Below, in pieces: positions 22,687-34,468 of a DNA stretch of 64,000 nt. Location of the stretch: NCBI GenBank assembly GCA_022376515.1, contig WTXI01000112.1:1-64000 (forward strand), given 5' to 3'. Position 1 is the first letter of the stretch; the number at the start of each line of letters is the position of its first letter. The notes beneath the pieces are model-generated. The model worked only from the letters and a program-made list of their open reading frames with translations, searched no databases and was not told where the DNA came from. The position numbers were made by a program, and so were the translations under genes. Origin of the DNA: Lactifluus volemus. Its lineage: Eukaryota; Basidiomycota; Agaricomycetes; Russulales; Russulaceae.

Positions 22687-24349
22687 ATGAATTTCATAGG
22701 CTCAAAGAGCACAAGAATTGTTGCACGTCAACGGAAGAAATTGCTGATTCAACAAGGACCGGGTAAGGTTCATTAGAATCAACTATAACAATTGCTGAAT
22801 AGTGTTGTATGGTGTAGGCCCAGCGTCTCATAGGGAACGAGTAATAATAGAATCGCTGCCAGACGAGGTCCTTCTAGAGATATTCGATTTCTATCAAGTT
22901 GCCATCAACGAAGACAAATGTGAATATTCATGGAACTGGGAGAAGCTGGTGCACGTATGCCGAAGATGGCGATACCCCATTTTTGCATCACCAAACCGTC
23001 TCAATCTGCTGCATTTTTTCACGCAGAATTCACCTGTGAGGGCGTTGTTGGATGTCTGGCCAGATTTTCCTCTTGCTATCCAGTTCGAGTATCTACAGCC
23101 AGGATGGGACAACCTCGAAGACACCTTCGACAACCTCCTGGCCGCGTTGGAGCTTCGCGATCGCATACGCCAGATTCATGTTAATATCGCCGATCCACCA
23201 GAGTCTTTTTGGGAACACATTGCCACGGCAATGGAGGGGCCATTTCCGGCATTGAGATATCTTTCACTTGATTCATCGGGCGTAGTGGCTTCCCTTCCCG
23301 ATACATTCTTGAATGGATCCGTCACCTCCCTGCAATATCTCTATCTCAACCTCGAGATAACCTCATTTCCATCATTGCCACGACTCCTCCTGTCTACAAA
23401 CAACCTTACATCTCTTCGTCTTGTCCGTTTATCTTCTTTTGGGTTCATCCCACCTGAGACAATGGCCACATGCCTGTCTGCGCTGTCAAAGCTTCAATTA
23501 CTTTCCATCAGTTTCACATCTCCAACACCTCACCCCCAACAAAGAAACCAAACTCCACCGCCACCAACCCGATTTTTTCTCCCTGCTCTCACAAAGTTGG
23601 AGTTCACTGGCACAAGCGAGTACTTGGAGGCCCTTGCGACCCGATTTGACGCCCTTCGACTGGACGAGTCCAGGATAAGATTCTTCCATGAGCCTGACCT
23701 TGACTTTGACATCCCCCAAACCATTCAGTTCCTTGGTCACCTAGAACGGCTCAGGCCATATAGTGTAACCTTGGGCTTTCATCTGCCTCTCAATGCCACT
23801 ATCGTTTTTTCCTCAAGTACGATGTCTTCTTCCGAGTCCCTGAGTTCTCACTCGTGGGATATCATGTGCGAGGAATTGGATTGGCAACTTGCTTCTGTAG
23901 CACAGATATGCAGCCAGATTCTCCCCTCCCTCTCTAGCGTGGAGTCACTCAGCATCAAATCCCGGTGGTGGCTACGTCGGAACCGTAACATGGACTCTGC
24001 GCCATGGCTCCAAATCTTCCACTCATTTCCCTCCGTTCGCAGTCTTTCGATAGGCGTCGTGCTGGAACCATTTATCGCCGCTGCATTCCAAGGGCTCACT
24101 GTAGAATCAGCCGCGGAAGTGTTCCCCTTGCTTCAAATACTTTCCATTATTGGGCCTAAGTCAGACGAAACTGCGCAACAAGAAATACAGCCATTCCTCA
24201 CAGCCCGCCAGCAATCGGGTCATCCTGTAGCTGTCTTTCGTCAGGAATTCGATGCTGGGAAATCCAAGAGCGTAGGCTTGAATTTGAGGACGGAGCGTCT
24301 AGGATGGAAGGGCCCCAGGATGCCAGTGACGCTATCAGTCCGGTCCTGA
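22687..24349 (+). CDS. F7: F-box/LRR-family protein with rewritten C-terminus
   Basis: Exon 1 is 22687-22762 (MNFIGSKSTRIVARQ...), the intron 22763-22817 and exon 2 is 22818-24349, giving 535 aa. The F-box reads SLPDEVLLEIFDFY, then WNWEKLVHVCRRWRY. It belongs to the SHRERV subgroup. The conserved tail GLTVESAAEVFPLLQ and HPVAVFRQEF is followed by about 33 unrelated residues (AGKSKSV...SVRS). These come from an insertion at 24251 that removed the family stop codon and supplies a new one at 24347-24349. The first exon starts two codons later than in sisters and lacks the usual Met-Asp-Gly-His. The rest looks functional. Confidence 0.85.
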
Positions 24350-24720
24350 GGGCGACACCCGGCCTGGATAACGAATGCTCCCCGTTGGGGGCGTTCGCCC
24401 ACAGCCGTCAATTACGATACCTTTTCGTTTTCACATCAAGACCCTTTTACTTAGCTTATCTACTGTCTCGCGTAGGTGAGGCAGTCTCACCTCATGTGCA
24501 GACCGAGCGATCGTGTCGGGCTGCAACCGAGTGTAGCACCGTTGATTCTCTTACATCGTAGATTAGTTATCTACCACTAGCCACTGATGTACAAGTTAAA
24601 ATACTTCATATCTACAGTCGTAAGGGCATCACGTTTTGCCCCTTTTTGATTCTCCTTCGCGTGATCTTGCCCCCGCTCGTTAATCGTTCCGTGCGCTCTT
24701 TCTCCGGCTCGACTCTATTC
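24251..24720. mobile_element. 470-bp insertion at the 3' end of F7
   Basis: The homologous ends of F9 (CAGGAATTC followed by AATTGAGGGC) are separated in F7 by 470 bp. ATTC is present at both borders (24247-24250 and 24717-24720), as expected for a 4-bp target duplication. The insert has no long ORF and no visible terminal repeats. The element family is unknown. Confidence 0.65.
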
Positions 24721-25424
24721 AATTGAGGGCATCATAAAGTCCACGCACCCGCTGTTCTTGACCAAAATCACTTCTCCCCACCAGTTCTCTTTCCTTCTCC
24801 CACCATCTGTCCTAGGCCTCATCGAGTCTTGTACTCCACGCCGAGGTTACCTCAGTCGCAACCAGCTTTTACGCGGCCTCTGCTCACTCAGTGCTATGAT
24901 CCACTAGCCTGTGTCCCGTTTAGTTCCCCTTCCAATACTCCATATGTCTCGGATTCATTGACGATGTTTTAGCAAGCTTTGTGTCTCCGACTCCTTATGT
25001 TATTTTATCATTGATTCCTTGCAACCCTTTCCACTACCTCATTTCTCACCCCCTTGACCAACCCGTTGACATGAACTGGACGCAGCTTTGAGAAGGATAA
25101 AATCCCAAGGATGGATTCGCGGACCTAAGAACAATCTCTACTTGAATTGTGGGCACGAATCCGAATCATTTATAATACATGCATGGGGAGAGTTTGATTG
25201 TAGGATGGTACACGGCTGCAACTCACTGCGATGACGTCAACGTTCACAGTCCACCGTGACAGAGGCCATTTGATTCCAAATATTTGCGCGAGGTGCAGCC
25301 AGACACCAAGAGCCCCAGACAAAGCATATAGAAGACGGAGAGAACTCCGGACCGTGTGTGGTGTGGTAACTTGAGTCAGGAATACTAGTACCTCTCCCGC
25401 TGACCAGCTTACACCCGCGTCGAC
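24721..25424. other. Spacer: original 3' flank of F7
   Basis: It begins with the displaced F7 3' flank, matching the flanks of F9 (31180) and F11 (53105). A minus-strand frame is open across 25170-25931 but only its NAT9-like middle is recognisable. Confidence 0.5.
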
Positions 25425-25625
25425 GACCCGCATCTCGACTTGGTCAATGATAGAAACCATGCGGAAAGTCCCGAATCCAAGGCTCGAAAAGAGCGCCACG
25501 GCGATGGCTTGGGTGTTGGCCGTGCCAATGCGTGCTACGAATGACACCTTTCCCACCCTGTTTATCATCACCTCGCGCTGGGTTCTTGAAGAAGATATTG
25601 ACTTCAACGTGCTCTGTCCTGGGAA
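25425..25625 (-). pseudogene. N8: NAT9-like acetyltransferase relic
   Basis: The minus strand shows VSFVARIGTANTQAIAVALF and SSLGFGTFRMVSIIDQ followed by VEMRVVDAG, then a GTGTAAGC donor-like site. This is the GNAT motif B/C-terminal part, matching NAT9 KFEAKIGQGNEPSIRMFQKL...VFQEVTLRL. This is one of the best preserved C-terminal blocks and lies in a 253-codon open frame. Upstream exons (SWQED, GDVNLF) are absent or scrambled, so the gene cannot be whole. Confidence 0.62.
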
Positions 25626-25736
25626 GATGACGACATTGACGTCATCTGATCGGCAGTGGCCGAGTCGGAGACTGAGTACTCTCTTATCACTGGCATGATA
25701 CGACATACGCGGGCCTTGAAGCTTGAAGTTGATCAA

Positions 25737-27348
25737 ATGGATAGCCATTCCGAGGGCTCTAACAGCAAAAACACCGTTGCACGTCAACGGAAGGACTCGC
25801 TGATTCAACAAGGGCCGGGTAAGACTCATTGGGAACAACCACAACGATCGTTGAGTTGTGTTGTATGTTGCAGGCCCGGTGTTCCAACGAGTAACAATCG
25901 GATCGCTCCCCGACATTGTCCTCCTAGACATATTCGAATCTTATCAAGTCCGCACCAAAACAGGCTCAGGTGGAGCTAAATTTCAATGGGATTGGGAGAC
26001 GCTGGTGCACGTATGCCAACGATGGCGATACCTCATTTTTGAATCACCAATCCGTCTCAATCTGCAACTTTTTTTCTCGGAAGTGTCTCCTGTAGCGCAA
26101 CTGTTGGATGTCTGGCCACCATTTCCTTTTGTTATCCAATTCATTTTCAACCCACTGGACGATCACGAAGACAGCTTTGACGAACTCATTACCGCATTGG
26201 CGCATCGTGATCGCGTACGCGAGATTCATATCACCAGACCAATGGGTGTTATATGGGTACCGATTGTCATGGAAATGAATGAATCGTTTCCAGAGTTGAG
26301 ATCTCTTGTGTTTGATTCAATTAACGAGGCGATTCCTCTTCCCACTACATTCTTGAACGGATCCGCGCCGTGTCTACAAGAACTCACTTTACGCTCAATC
26401 ACATTTCCGTCCTTGCCACTACTCCTCTCGTCTACAGGCGACCTCACATCTCTTCGTCTTGAAGATATACCTGATTCTGGGTACATCCTACCAGAGACAA
26501 TGGCCAGATGCCTGTCTGCATTGCCAAAGCTCGAATCCCTTTCCATTACTTTTGATCCCTCCGCACCTCACTTTGACAGGCCTCACCAACAAAGTAACCG
26601 ACCTGTTCCGCCACCGGCCCGGTCTGTTCTCCCTGCTCTCACATCGTTGGAATTTTCGGGTGTCGCCGGGTACCTGGAACTCCTAGCGGCCCGAATCGAT
26701 GCCCCTCCACTGAACCAGTTCAAGATAAGTTTCTTTCACCAGCCTGAGTCACGGTACTTCCAACTGCTGGACGACATTTTGTTTGATCTTGCCTTTGACA
26801 TTCCCCAAATCGCTCGGTTCCTCGGTCATGTAGAATGGTTTAGGCCATCTACACTGACCTTGAATTTCAATCCACCGTACCGCGCCTCTCTGTGTCTTTC
26901 CCCAAGTACGACATCTTATTCCGCGAGTCCTCACTCAGGCTCGTGGAATATCCAACGCACAAGTTTCTGTCGTCAAATTGTCGCTATAACACAGATATGC
27001 AGCCAGATTTTGCCCTGCCGCTCTAGCGTACAGTTGCTCGTCGTCGAATCTGACAGATGCTGCCTCTTGCCGCCATGTCCCAGCGACACTGACATGGATC
27101 CCACTATATGGCTTCAACTTTTTCATTTATTTCCTTCTGTCCAGAGTCTTCAGATATCCGACAGGCTCGAGCCATTTATCGCAGCTGCGTTACAAGGGCT
27201 CACGGCAGAAGCAGCTGCCGAAGTATTCCCCTCGCTACACAGCCTTTCCATCGTTGGTAAAAAGTCAGACGAAGCTGCACAAGAAGGGATACAATCATAC
27301 ATTATAGCCCGCCAGCAGAGCAGCCACCCTGTGGCTCTCTCGCTATAG
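25737..27348 (+). CDS. F8: F-box/LRR-family protein (2 exons)
   Basis: Exon 1 is 25737-25818 (MDSHSEGSNSKNTVARQRKD), the intron 25819-25873 (GTAAGA...TTGCAG) and exon 2 is 25874-27348, giving 518 aa. The F-box reads SLPDIVLLDIFESY, then VCQRWRYLIFESP. It is subgroup A with F5 and F10. The middle has an extra proline/acidic stretch before LAFDIPQIARF, and the tail is KKSDEAAQEGIQSYIIARQ. The CCGAGTCGG motif at 25660-25668 lies 68 bp before the ATG. No defect is seen. Confidence 0.92.
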
Positions 27349-29149
27349 GTGACGACACCCGAGTTGTAAGGTCAGCGCAGCCATCGCCCTTGAACCACCC
27401 CCATTTGTTTGACCACCGGTCTACGACCAACCCATGCCATCTGCCCCGTCTTGAACTACTCCACAATATCACATCGGTTTTTTAACCCATGAGTCTCGGC
27501 TTCATGATTCATTAACTATTCTAGTGAATTTTCCTGTATCATTTCTCATTTGTCTCATTTTGTCTCACACCTTGTCCCACGTTTCAACTCAGCTCGGGGC
27601 TCATTCCTTTTCCCTACATACCTTTCCTTGCGACGCAACTCACAGCCCCCTTTTTACTGACCCTTTAACTGCAGATTTCATCCTCTATGTCGATTGTATC
27701 ATCTTTGCGTCCATCTAGATACGTTGCTGTCTATCATCACCCCTGTAACTACAACTTTGAGATGTATCTCCTGTGTGCTCCATGTGATGCATGTGAAGTC
27801 CAGCGTTGTCTTTAGATTTGCTTCTATGTCTTTAAAAGTTCTCTTTGTGCTACACACAATGTGTGATATTTGCTTTTGACTCACCGCTCCTTTTTTTTGG
27901 GACCCTTGTTGAGCCGAAAAACAGCGCTGTGGCGCCCGGATATATTTACTCGATGTAAAAAGCAAACCTAGATGCACTTTATCAGATGCTCGCGTGTCAT
28001 GAAAGCAGCTCGCCCAATCTTTGTGGGCACGTTCTCGTCGATTCCTTTGTCCAGGAAATGAGTTATTCATGACAGTCGTCACGACAGACAGCAAGTCTGC
28101 GGACTCGGAGATATCAGGGCAGGTTTCAGAGCGAGGACGTAGCCTAAGGCCTAAGGTCCTGAATTTTGGGGACTCAACTTGAATGTTCGCCGTGACTCAA
28201 ATTTATACTAACCATCGCATGATCGTAGTCCATATGAAAGTACTGTACGACCACAAACGCATGGCGAATGGGTGAAGATTTCAAGGATCTGAAGCGTTGG
28301 CGTGGTAACTCGATAGTTCTTGCTGACAAATTGTTTCTTCCGCTGTTCAACGCAGAGTATTAGCGATTTTAGTATCGTGCATGGAAGACACATCTCCTTC
28401 TCCGCTTTCTTTACCTCAGATGCGCTGCGTGGATCATTTTATTGTGACTTATTCGCACATACCTCGTCCAATAACATTGTTTGATCCGATCACACTTGCG
28501 GCGCCTCGGAAAGGGTATAGACCGTCTGCAGCATATATCCACGTGTATCCTCATAGTGTGTTCCGTGTGAGAGTAGAAGTGGCAGGATTTTTCAATTGGG
28601 AGTCTGGTGCGTACTAGACATGCCCATGACGTGGTTGTGTGTAAACAGTAGCAGTTGGGGGTAAATGGAAAGACGGTGCGTAATCGCGATATAAAGGGAA
28701 CAAATGCTGATGAAGAATACAAGTTATAGGTCCAGTTCAAGACGGACTGGAGCTCCGTTCATTCAGCCGCGGCTGCGCACATCACTGTGAAGACGTCGAA
28801 TGAGCGATCAAAGTGGCAATAACTTAGACTGTGCTCCCTGTTCTGCGATATACAGTGAGTATATGGCGGTGCAGCGGTTAATATGGTCGGGTATTTTGTC
28901 ATCATTCCTATCCGCTATCAGCGAAGTGTTGGTACAGTTGACGCAGCACAAGCTCTCGTAATCGAGCCACAGGACCCTTATCATCTTTGGCTTGTGTCAA
29001 CACCAAATAGGACTCGGCGGCCAGGGCGGAACGCGTGCTGCTGTCTCAAAGTAGGATGATCTCTGTGGCAATGGGTGTGTGTAACTTGGGCGATGAATGA
29101 CTGTGTAAGATGTAACCCGGCTCGGAGCCAGCGGGTAAGGACGTGTGAA
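27349..29149. other. Spacer between F8 and F9
   Basis: The first 1.3 kb duplicates the F5-F6 spacer. 28620-29149 holds a short block shared with the N7 flank. No gene is supported. Confidence 0.5.
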
Positions 29150-29470
29150 GCCAACGAATGTAAGTTCTGTAAAAAAAAAGATGAGGCGGCTATCAGGAGA
29201 GATGAAAATGCCACACACGGTCCCGGTCTTCTCTTCCTGCCAACTGCCCACTCACATCCCACCAGAGGGACTCACGTTGCATTGCATCGCATACTCCTCC
29301 TCCGAGACTGTCCGCTCCTCGCTCACGGTGAGATCGCGTAGTTCCACGCTCTGCATTCATGAGTGATATCTCAATGAGCACGCAAGGCCTGAATCGAATC
29401 AGCGTAAAGGAACATACTGTCGGACCTCAAGTTGCTCCATTCTAGGGACGGTAGTTATTGACAACGGAAG
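29150..29470 (-). pseudogene. N9: 5' part of a NAT9-like acetyltransferase gene, decayed
   Basis: The minus strand carries the first conserved exon remnant (about 29365-29300: SAELR-type codons now frame-shifted, ending GCGATGCAA plus a GTGAGT donor). A GTTGGCAGGAAGA stretch (WQED-type) is near 29245-29225. A TTTTTTTTACAG acceptor precedes AACTTACATTC (29180-29156). A further piece near 29470-29400 resembles the N11 start region. No GNAT core remains. It is divergent from F9. Confidence 0.55.
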
Positions 29471-29598
29471 TACTGTATGGATGTTGAATAACGAGGACCA
29501 TCGGCATCGCTTCTCCGGCTGCCGGGGCCGAGTTGGAGAGACCGAGTCATCCGATGACTTGCCATGTCATTCCGACGCCGTCAACCTCTTTGGTTCAA

Positions 29599-31183
29599 AT
29601 GGATGGTCATTCCATAGGCTCAAACACCAGAAACATTTTTGCACATGAACGGAAGAAATTGCTGATTCAACAAGTACCGGGTAAGACTCATTAGAATTAT
29701 TAATAATCCTAACGATTGCTGACTTGTGTTGAATGGTGTAGGGCCGGCGTCTCATAGGGAACGAGTAATAATCGGATCGCTGCCCGACGAGGTCCTTCTA
29801 GAGATATTCTATTTTTATCAAGTTGCCATCAACGAAGACGAACGTGAATATCCATGGAACTGGGAGAAGCTGGTGCAAGTATGCCGAAGATGGCGATGCA
29901 TCATTTTTGCATTGCCAAACCGTCTCGATCTGCAGCTTTTTTGCACGGAGAAATCACCTGTGAGGAGGTTGTTGGATGTCTGGCCAGAATTTCCTCTCTC
30001 TATCCAGTTCGATTATCTACGGTCAAGATGGGACAACCTCGAAGACACCTTCGACAACCTCGTGGCCGCGTTGGAGCGTCGTGATCGCATACGCCAGATT
30101 CATGTTAATCTCCCCGATCCACCAGAGTCTTTTCGGGAACACATTGTCACGGCAATGGAGGGGCCATTTCCAGCATTGACATGTCTTTCACTTGAGTCAA
30201 TGGGTAAAGTAGCTCCCCTTCCCGATACATTCTTGAATGGATCCGTCGCATGCCTACAATATCTCTATCTCGACCTCGAGATGATCTCATTTCCATCATT
30301 GCCACGACTCCTCTTGTCTACAAGCAACCTTACATCTCTTCATCTTGTCCGTATACCTCCTTCCGGGTACATCCCACCTGAGACAATGGCCACATGCCTG
30401 TCTGCGCTGCCAAAGCTTGATTCCCTTGCCATCGATTTCATATCCCCGACACCGCACCCCTAACGAAGAAACCGAACTCCACCGCCACCAACCCGGTTTT
30501 TTCTCCCTGCTCTCACAAAGTTGGAGTTCACTGGCACCAGCGAGTACTTGGAAGCCCTTGCGACCCGATTTGACGCCCTTCGACTGGACGAGTCCTGGAT
30601 AAACTTCTTCCATAAGCGTGAGCTTGACTTTGACATCCCCCAAACCATTCAGTTCCTTGGTCACCTAGAACGGCTCAGGCCATATAGTGTAACCTTGGAC
30701 TTTCATCTGCCTCACAATGCCACTATCGATTTTTCCTCGTCTTGTTCCGAGTTCCCGAGTCCTCACTCGTGGCAGATCATGACCCAGAGGTTGGATTGGC
30801 AACTTGCTTCTGTAGCACAGATATGCAGCCAGATTCTCCCCTCCCTCTCTAGCGTGGAGTCACTCAGCATCAGATCCCGTGGATGGTGGCTACATTCGAA
30901 CACTCACATGGACTCCCACATGGACTCCACGCCATGGATTCAAATCTTTCACTCATTCCCCTCCGTCCGCAGTCTTTCAATAGATGTCGAGCTGGAACCA
31001 TTTATCACCGCTGCATTCCAAGAGCTCACGGTTGACTCAGCCGCTAAAGTGTTCCCCTTGCTACAAAGACTTTCCATTATTGGGCACAAGTCAGACGAAA
31101 CTGCTGAAGGCATACAGTCACTCCTCATGACCCACCAGCACTTGGGTCATCCTGTGGCTGTCTTTCGCCAGGAATTCAATTGA
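29599..31183 (+). pseudogene. F9: F-box/LRR-family gene with one internal stop
   Basis: Exon 1 is 29599-29680, the intron 29681-29741 and exon 2 is 29742-31183, totalling 1524 nt in frame. Codon 268 is TAA (30461-30463), where sisters have CAA in the PHPQRRNR region. The frame is otherwise open to the family stop, with the C-terminal tail AVFRQEFN intact. The product up to the stop keeps leader, F-box (SLPDEVLLEIFYFY, VCRRWRCIIF) and about half of the leucine-rich part. It is a young pseudogene or makes a truncated protein. It is close to F7 and F11. Confidence 0.85.
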
Positions 31184-33358
31184 GGGCGTCATAAACCCGC
31201 TGTTCTTGACCGAATTCACTTCTCCCCACCAGTTCTCTTTTTTATTCCCACTATCTGTCCACGTCCGAGTCTTGTTCTCCATTACGTTACCTCGGTCGAA
31301 ACCAGCATTTACGCCTCTGCTCACTTGGTGCTATGCTTCACGAACCCGTGTCCCGTTTACTTCCCTCAATATGTTTCGGTTTCGCTAATGATGTTCTAGC
31401 ATGCTTTCCGTTGAAAGCAAGACGAATCTCCTGCTCGCGAGTTCGTGGTTCAACAAGTGTGACTGGTGAAGAGGAGGAGAGGAAAGGCGAATAGGATGAG
31501 AAGCAGCGAGATGAAGAAACGCGTAGTAGATATCCCGTAAACAGGATCTAAGCAAATAGGAAAGATGTGCAAAACGAAATCAGACGACTCGGAGATCTTG
31601 AGGGAAAAAGAAACTTAGAAACGTTGAGGCAGACTGAAGGATTAGAGAACAACGGGAAAGTGGCGATGATTTCGCTGGCTCTCCATGTACATTCTACAGA
31701 CCTATTTATAGTACACCAAGAGCACAAGTACTCTAAAATGGGAATGCGTCGAGAACGGGGAAGTAAGTAATGTAGCGAATCTAACAGAGACAATGCATCA
31801 GAAAAAGTGACAGCCGGATATATGGAAATACATGACATCGTAATAGTTACAAGTCCGGATTTGCTAAGTATTGAAGACTACAGTATATGCAGCCAAGAGT
31901 AGATTGAAAAAAAAGTCTCACACCACAATATATGAGATGGGGTCACACTGTATCTGACAAGCAGGTCTTGTTATCTGCCCTGCACTGGGCCAAGGGAATT
32001 GCAGTCACAATACAATGTGATACAGGACTTGCCGGTGACATTGGCATAGGGACAACAGAAATGTGGTCTCAATGTAATGCACAAACTAAATTTCATCATG
32101 AATACAAGAAATGTGATACAGAATACTTTGGACTATGTCCTCTACATAGGACTACATTCAAAGGCATAGCATGTAGTACTCATTGTCTGCGACCAAGTCT
32201 CGAGTCTGAGACTCCGCCGACTCGGAGCTTGCCTGCCAGTGCTGGGATGGCCCGGGTCACCCAAGCTTGCTCACTACGAGCTTCACACTTGGCCAACATC
32301 ATTCTCTTTCATCTACTAGTATGTAGTGTCTCTTGTCACAGTCTGGAAGCTTGTAGTTTGTTTTTGAAAGTGATTCATTCTCTGTCTTAACTCATAACTC
32401 AAGGGGAAGATTGCACGCGCTGGACCTACTACGGGCCCAAGCCACCAGACTAGTACTTTTCACTTTCTCCACTCCGGGCCGCCGGCCGTTGTAGCTCCCT
32501 TGAAACTTCACGCTCTCTTGCCCTCTTTCCCATGGCGCACCTCCCCACCCAAGCCACTTAGCCACTACCGATGAGGACACGTTGCCTCTATTTCAACTAC
32601 CATGCTCACCACCGAAACCTCTTTTGCGTCCGCGATGGAGTTCTCGAGTACTCCGGCACTCTTCTTCCACCACGGCCATCCGCCTCCAACATCCCTCTCC
32701 CAAGCTCGATGTCTGTGTCACCTCCTGCACCACCATCACTACTTCCCGCACGCAGGAGCGTGATATCGCTCTCCGAAGCACTCTTTTGATGAGTCATCCG
32801 GGTCGTCCGAAGTATCAGCTACGAGTACAAACACTGCAAGGCGCGCGGGATGGTGCACGGGCTCGTAGCTGCCCCGCAAGATGACGTGGATGCTGTTGTA
32901 CATTGGAATCAGAGCATATATTAGCGCATATAGGTTGCTTTCGGGCTGCCTTACCCTCTGGTGCGTCGACGGAGCCCTCGAACTGTGTGATGGTGATACG
33001 TCTGACTTAGAACGGGTGGCCAAAGATGCTGAGACCAAAAGTGCGGCAGCCCTCAATGCTGCTGTTGAGCGGAGACCCTCTCTACCATTATCCACAGTTA
33101 GAGTCAGTCCCTTCTATGTTCTCCATTTATCCCTTGCAACTCAGCATCATTACAGCCTTCACGAGAGGACTCTGCCAGCAATGCTTCCCCCCCGTCAACT
33201 CCCCTACAGCATGTCAAACTTGGTTCAAGTTCCTGTCCTCCCACACCGGGCTCGCATCAGCCGGCCTTTCCCATGCACTACATCCGAAGCAGCCAATCCA
33301 GACAGGAGGAGGAGAGGGGGGGGGGGGGCGAAGGGCTTCGGGTTCGTGTCCGTCAGAG
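31184..33358. other. Spacer with AT-rich and low-complexity sequence, no identified gene
   Basis: 31184-31400 is F9 3' flank. 31440-32400 differs in composition from other spacers. A + strand frame at 31932-32390 shows no known motif. 32400-33350 holds proline/serine-rich frames only and a G10 run near 33317. It may be decayed mobile DNA. Confidence 0.4.
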
Positions 33359-33535
33359 TCAGGTGAGGCTTCGCTCTTTAACGAACGGCTTGTCGAAGAG
33401 TAGATTTTCGGGCCTTCGTTCTTCGTCGTCCTTGTTGACATCATCACCACCCAACAGCGCCTCTGTACCTGGAGGCACGGCTGATTCGCTTTTTGGCCTA
33501 TGCTTGCGCTGACGTTTACGAGCGTGCTTGCCCAT
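33359..33535 (-). CDS. Possible 58-codon ORF, basic N-terminus and acidic middle
   Basis: From the ATG at 33535 the minus strand encodes a 58-aa peptide opening MGKHARKRQRKHRPK (nuclear-signal-like). It continues with a GGDDVNKDDEERR acidic stretch and ends LFDKPFVKERSLT before TGA. The charge organisation looks protein-like, but I do not recognise a family. It could be the first exon of a longer gene or chance. No relation to the F-box unit is seen. Confidence 0.3.
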   Translation of the reverse strand: MGKHARKRQRKHRPKSESAVPPGTEALLGGDDVNKDDEERRPENLLFDKPFVKERSLT

Positions 33536-33959
33536 TACTTGTCACAGAGTGTCGAGTCGAGCATGGATTTTTCGAACCCGGCCCGCGTTGTTCCGTCCCA
33601 AGTCGATGTTCCGGTCTTTCCCGCTGTGAATCGTATCTTTATCTTGATCTCCACAACAATTTTATGACTGGTTTGCGCTGATAGATGGCTCAGTGGCGCA
33701 TAGCCAGGAGGCACACTTGCGACAGGCTTGTCGGCCGCATCGATCAGGTCGATACAGAAGTTGCGAGTACGTTGGATAGGCAGAAAAGCGTGGAGGAGGG
33801 CGGTAAAAGTCTGCAAGACGCAAGTCAAAAGTTCGTTGGATGAGCGGGTGCGTATTGCCTTCCTCACACATCTTTCGGACGCATAGAGGAGCTTGATATT
33901 TGTGTCGTCATTTTACAAGATCAACTGGTGGAGTTGCAAACAGCTATGCTACACACTCG

Positions 33960-34375
33960 AACTCGTCGACCGCAAACAACGTATGAGCGTCGCGATGTGC
34001 AATAACAGCGAAGTTTGCGGTGCGCTCACGAAGCTATCCGAATCGGTCGAGGCGATCATCCCCAAGGGCAAGTCTCTCGCTAACGCCAACGGGGACATTG
34101 GCGATCTCGTCGAACAAGAAATGGTCGGCGCCACAAGGGCGATCGAGGCTGCGACGCAACGCCTTCAACAGTTCATGGCGCGTCCGCACGACTCGACGCA
34201 CTTCTCCACAATCGATCTGCAAGTCCACAACTCGACCCTAGCCGCCGCTCTGGCGATCACCAACGCGATCGCGCGTCTGATCAAAGCGGGGACCGACTCG
34301 CAGCAAGATATCGTCGTGCAGGGCAAGGATGCCAACTCGACCCAACAATTTTACAAGCGAAACAATCGGTGGACC
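33960..34375 (+). pseudogene. Fragment of a Sla2/HIP1R-type I/LWEQ domain
   Basis: The + strand frame reads GELVEQEM-like NGDIGDLVEQEMVGATRAIE, then ALAITNAIARLIKAGTDSQQ, DIVVQGKD and STQQFYKRNNRWTEG. This is the start of the actin-binding talin/I-LWEQ (THATCH) domain of Sla2/End4-type endocytic adaptors. After WTEG the expected helical sequence is replaced by unrelated codons (frame closes at 34468). No N-terminal ANTH domain or coiled coil is visible upstream. Only about 140 residues of a roughly 1000-residue protein are present. It is GC-richer than its surroundings. I infer a duplicated gene fragment rather than a working gene. Confidence 0.7.
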
Positions 34376-34468
34376 GAGGGGATGACCTTGGGATACTTTC
34401 AGGAACTGAGAATGCGATGCGCCTGCTCAATCACCCTGGTGAGTCGCCCGTTCTCCAGACGTTCTTAA

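Noticed and set aside
22802..22840. Family start codons such as MLYGVGP (also at 15805, 25858, 29726, 38686, 54265, 57833)
   Set aside because: These Met codons lie inside the conserved intron just before its acceptor. The shared leader exon gives better, mutually consistent starts.
25170..25931. 253-codon minus-strand frame read as one intact gene
   Set aside because: Only its middle matches the NAT9-like GNAT segment. Upstream exons are missing and the ends do not resemble the family, so the open length looks fortuitous.
28980..29260. GGTTCGA-type B-box words near 22210 and 29120 as RNA genes
   Set aside because: They recur because the spacer block is duplicated. No A box or fold supports an RNA gene.
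31932..32390. 152-codon + strand frame
   Set aside because: No motif, unusual composition, no homologue in the window. Not enough to call a gene.
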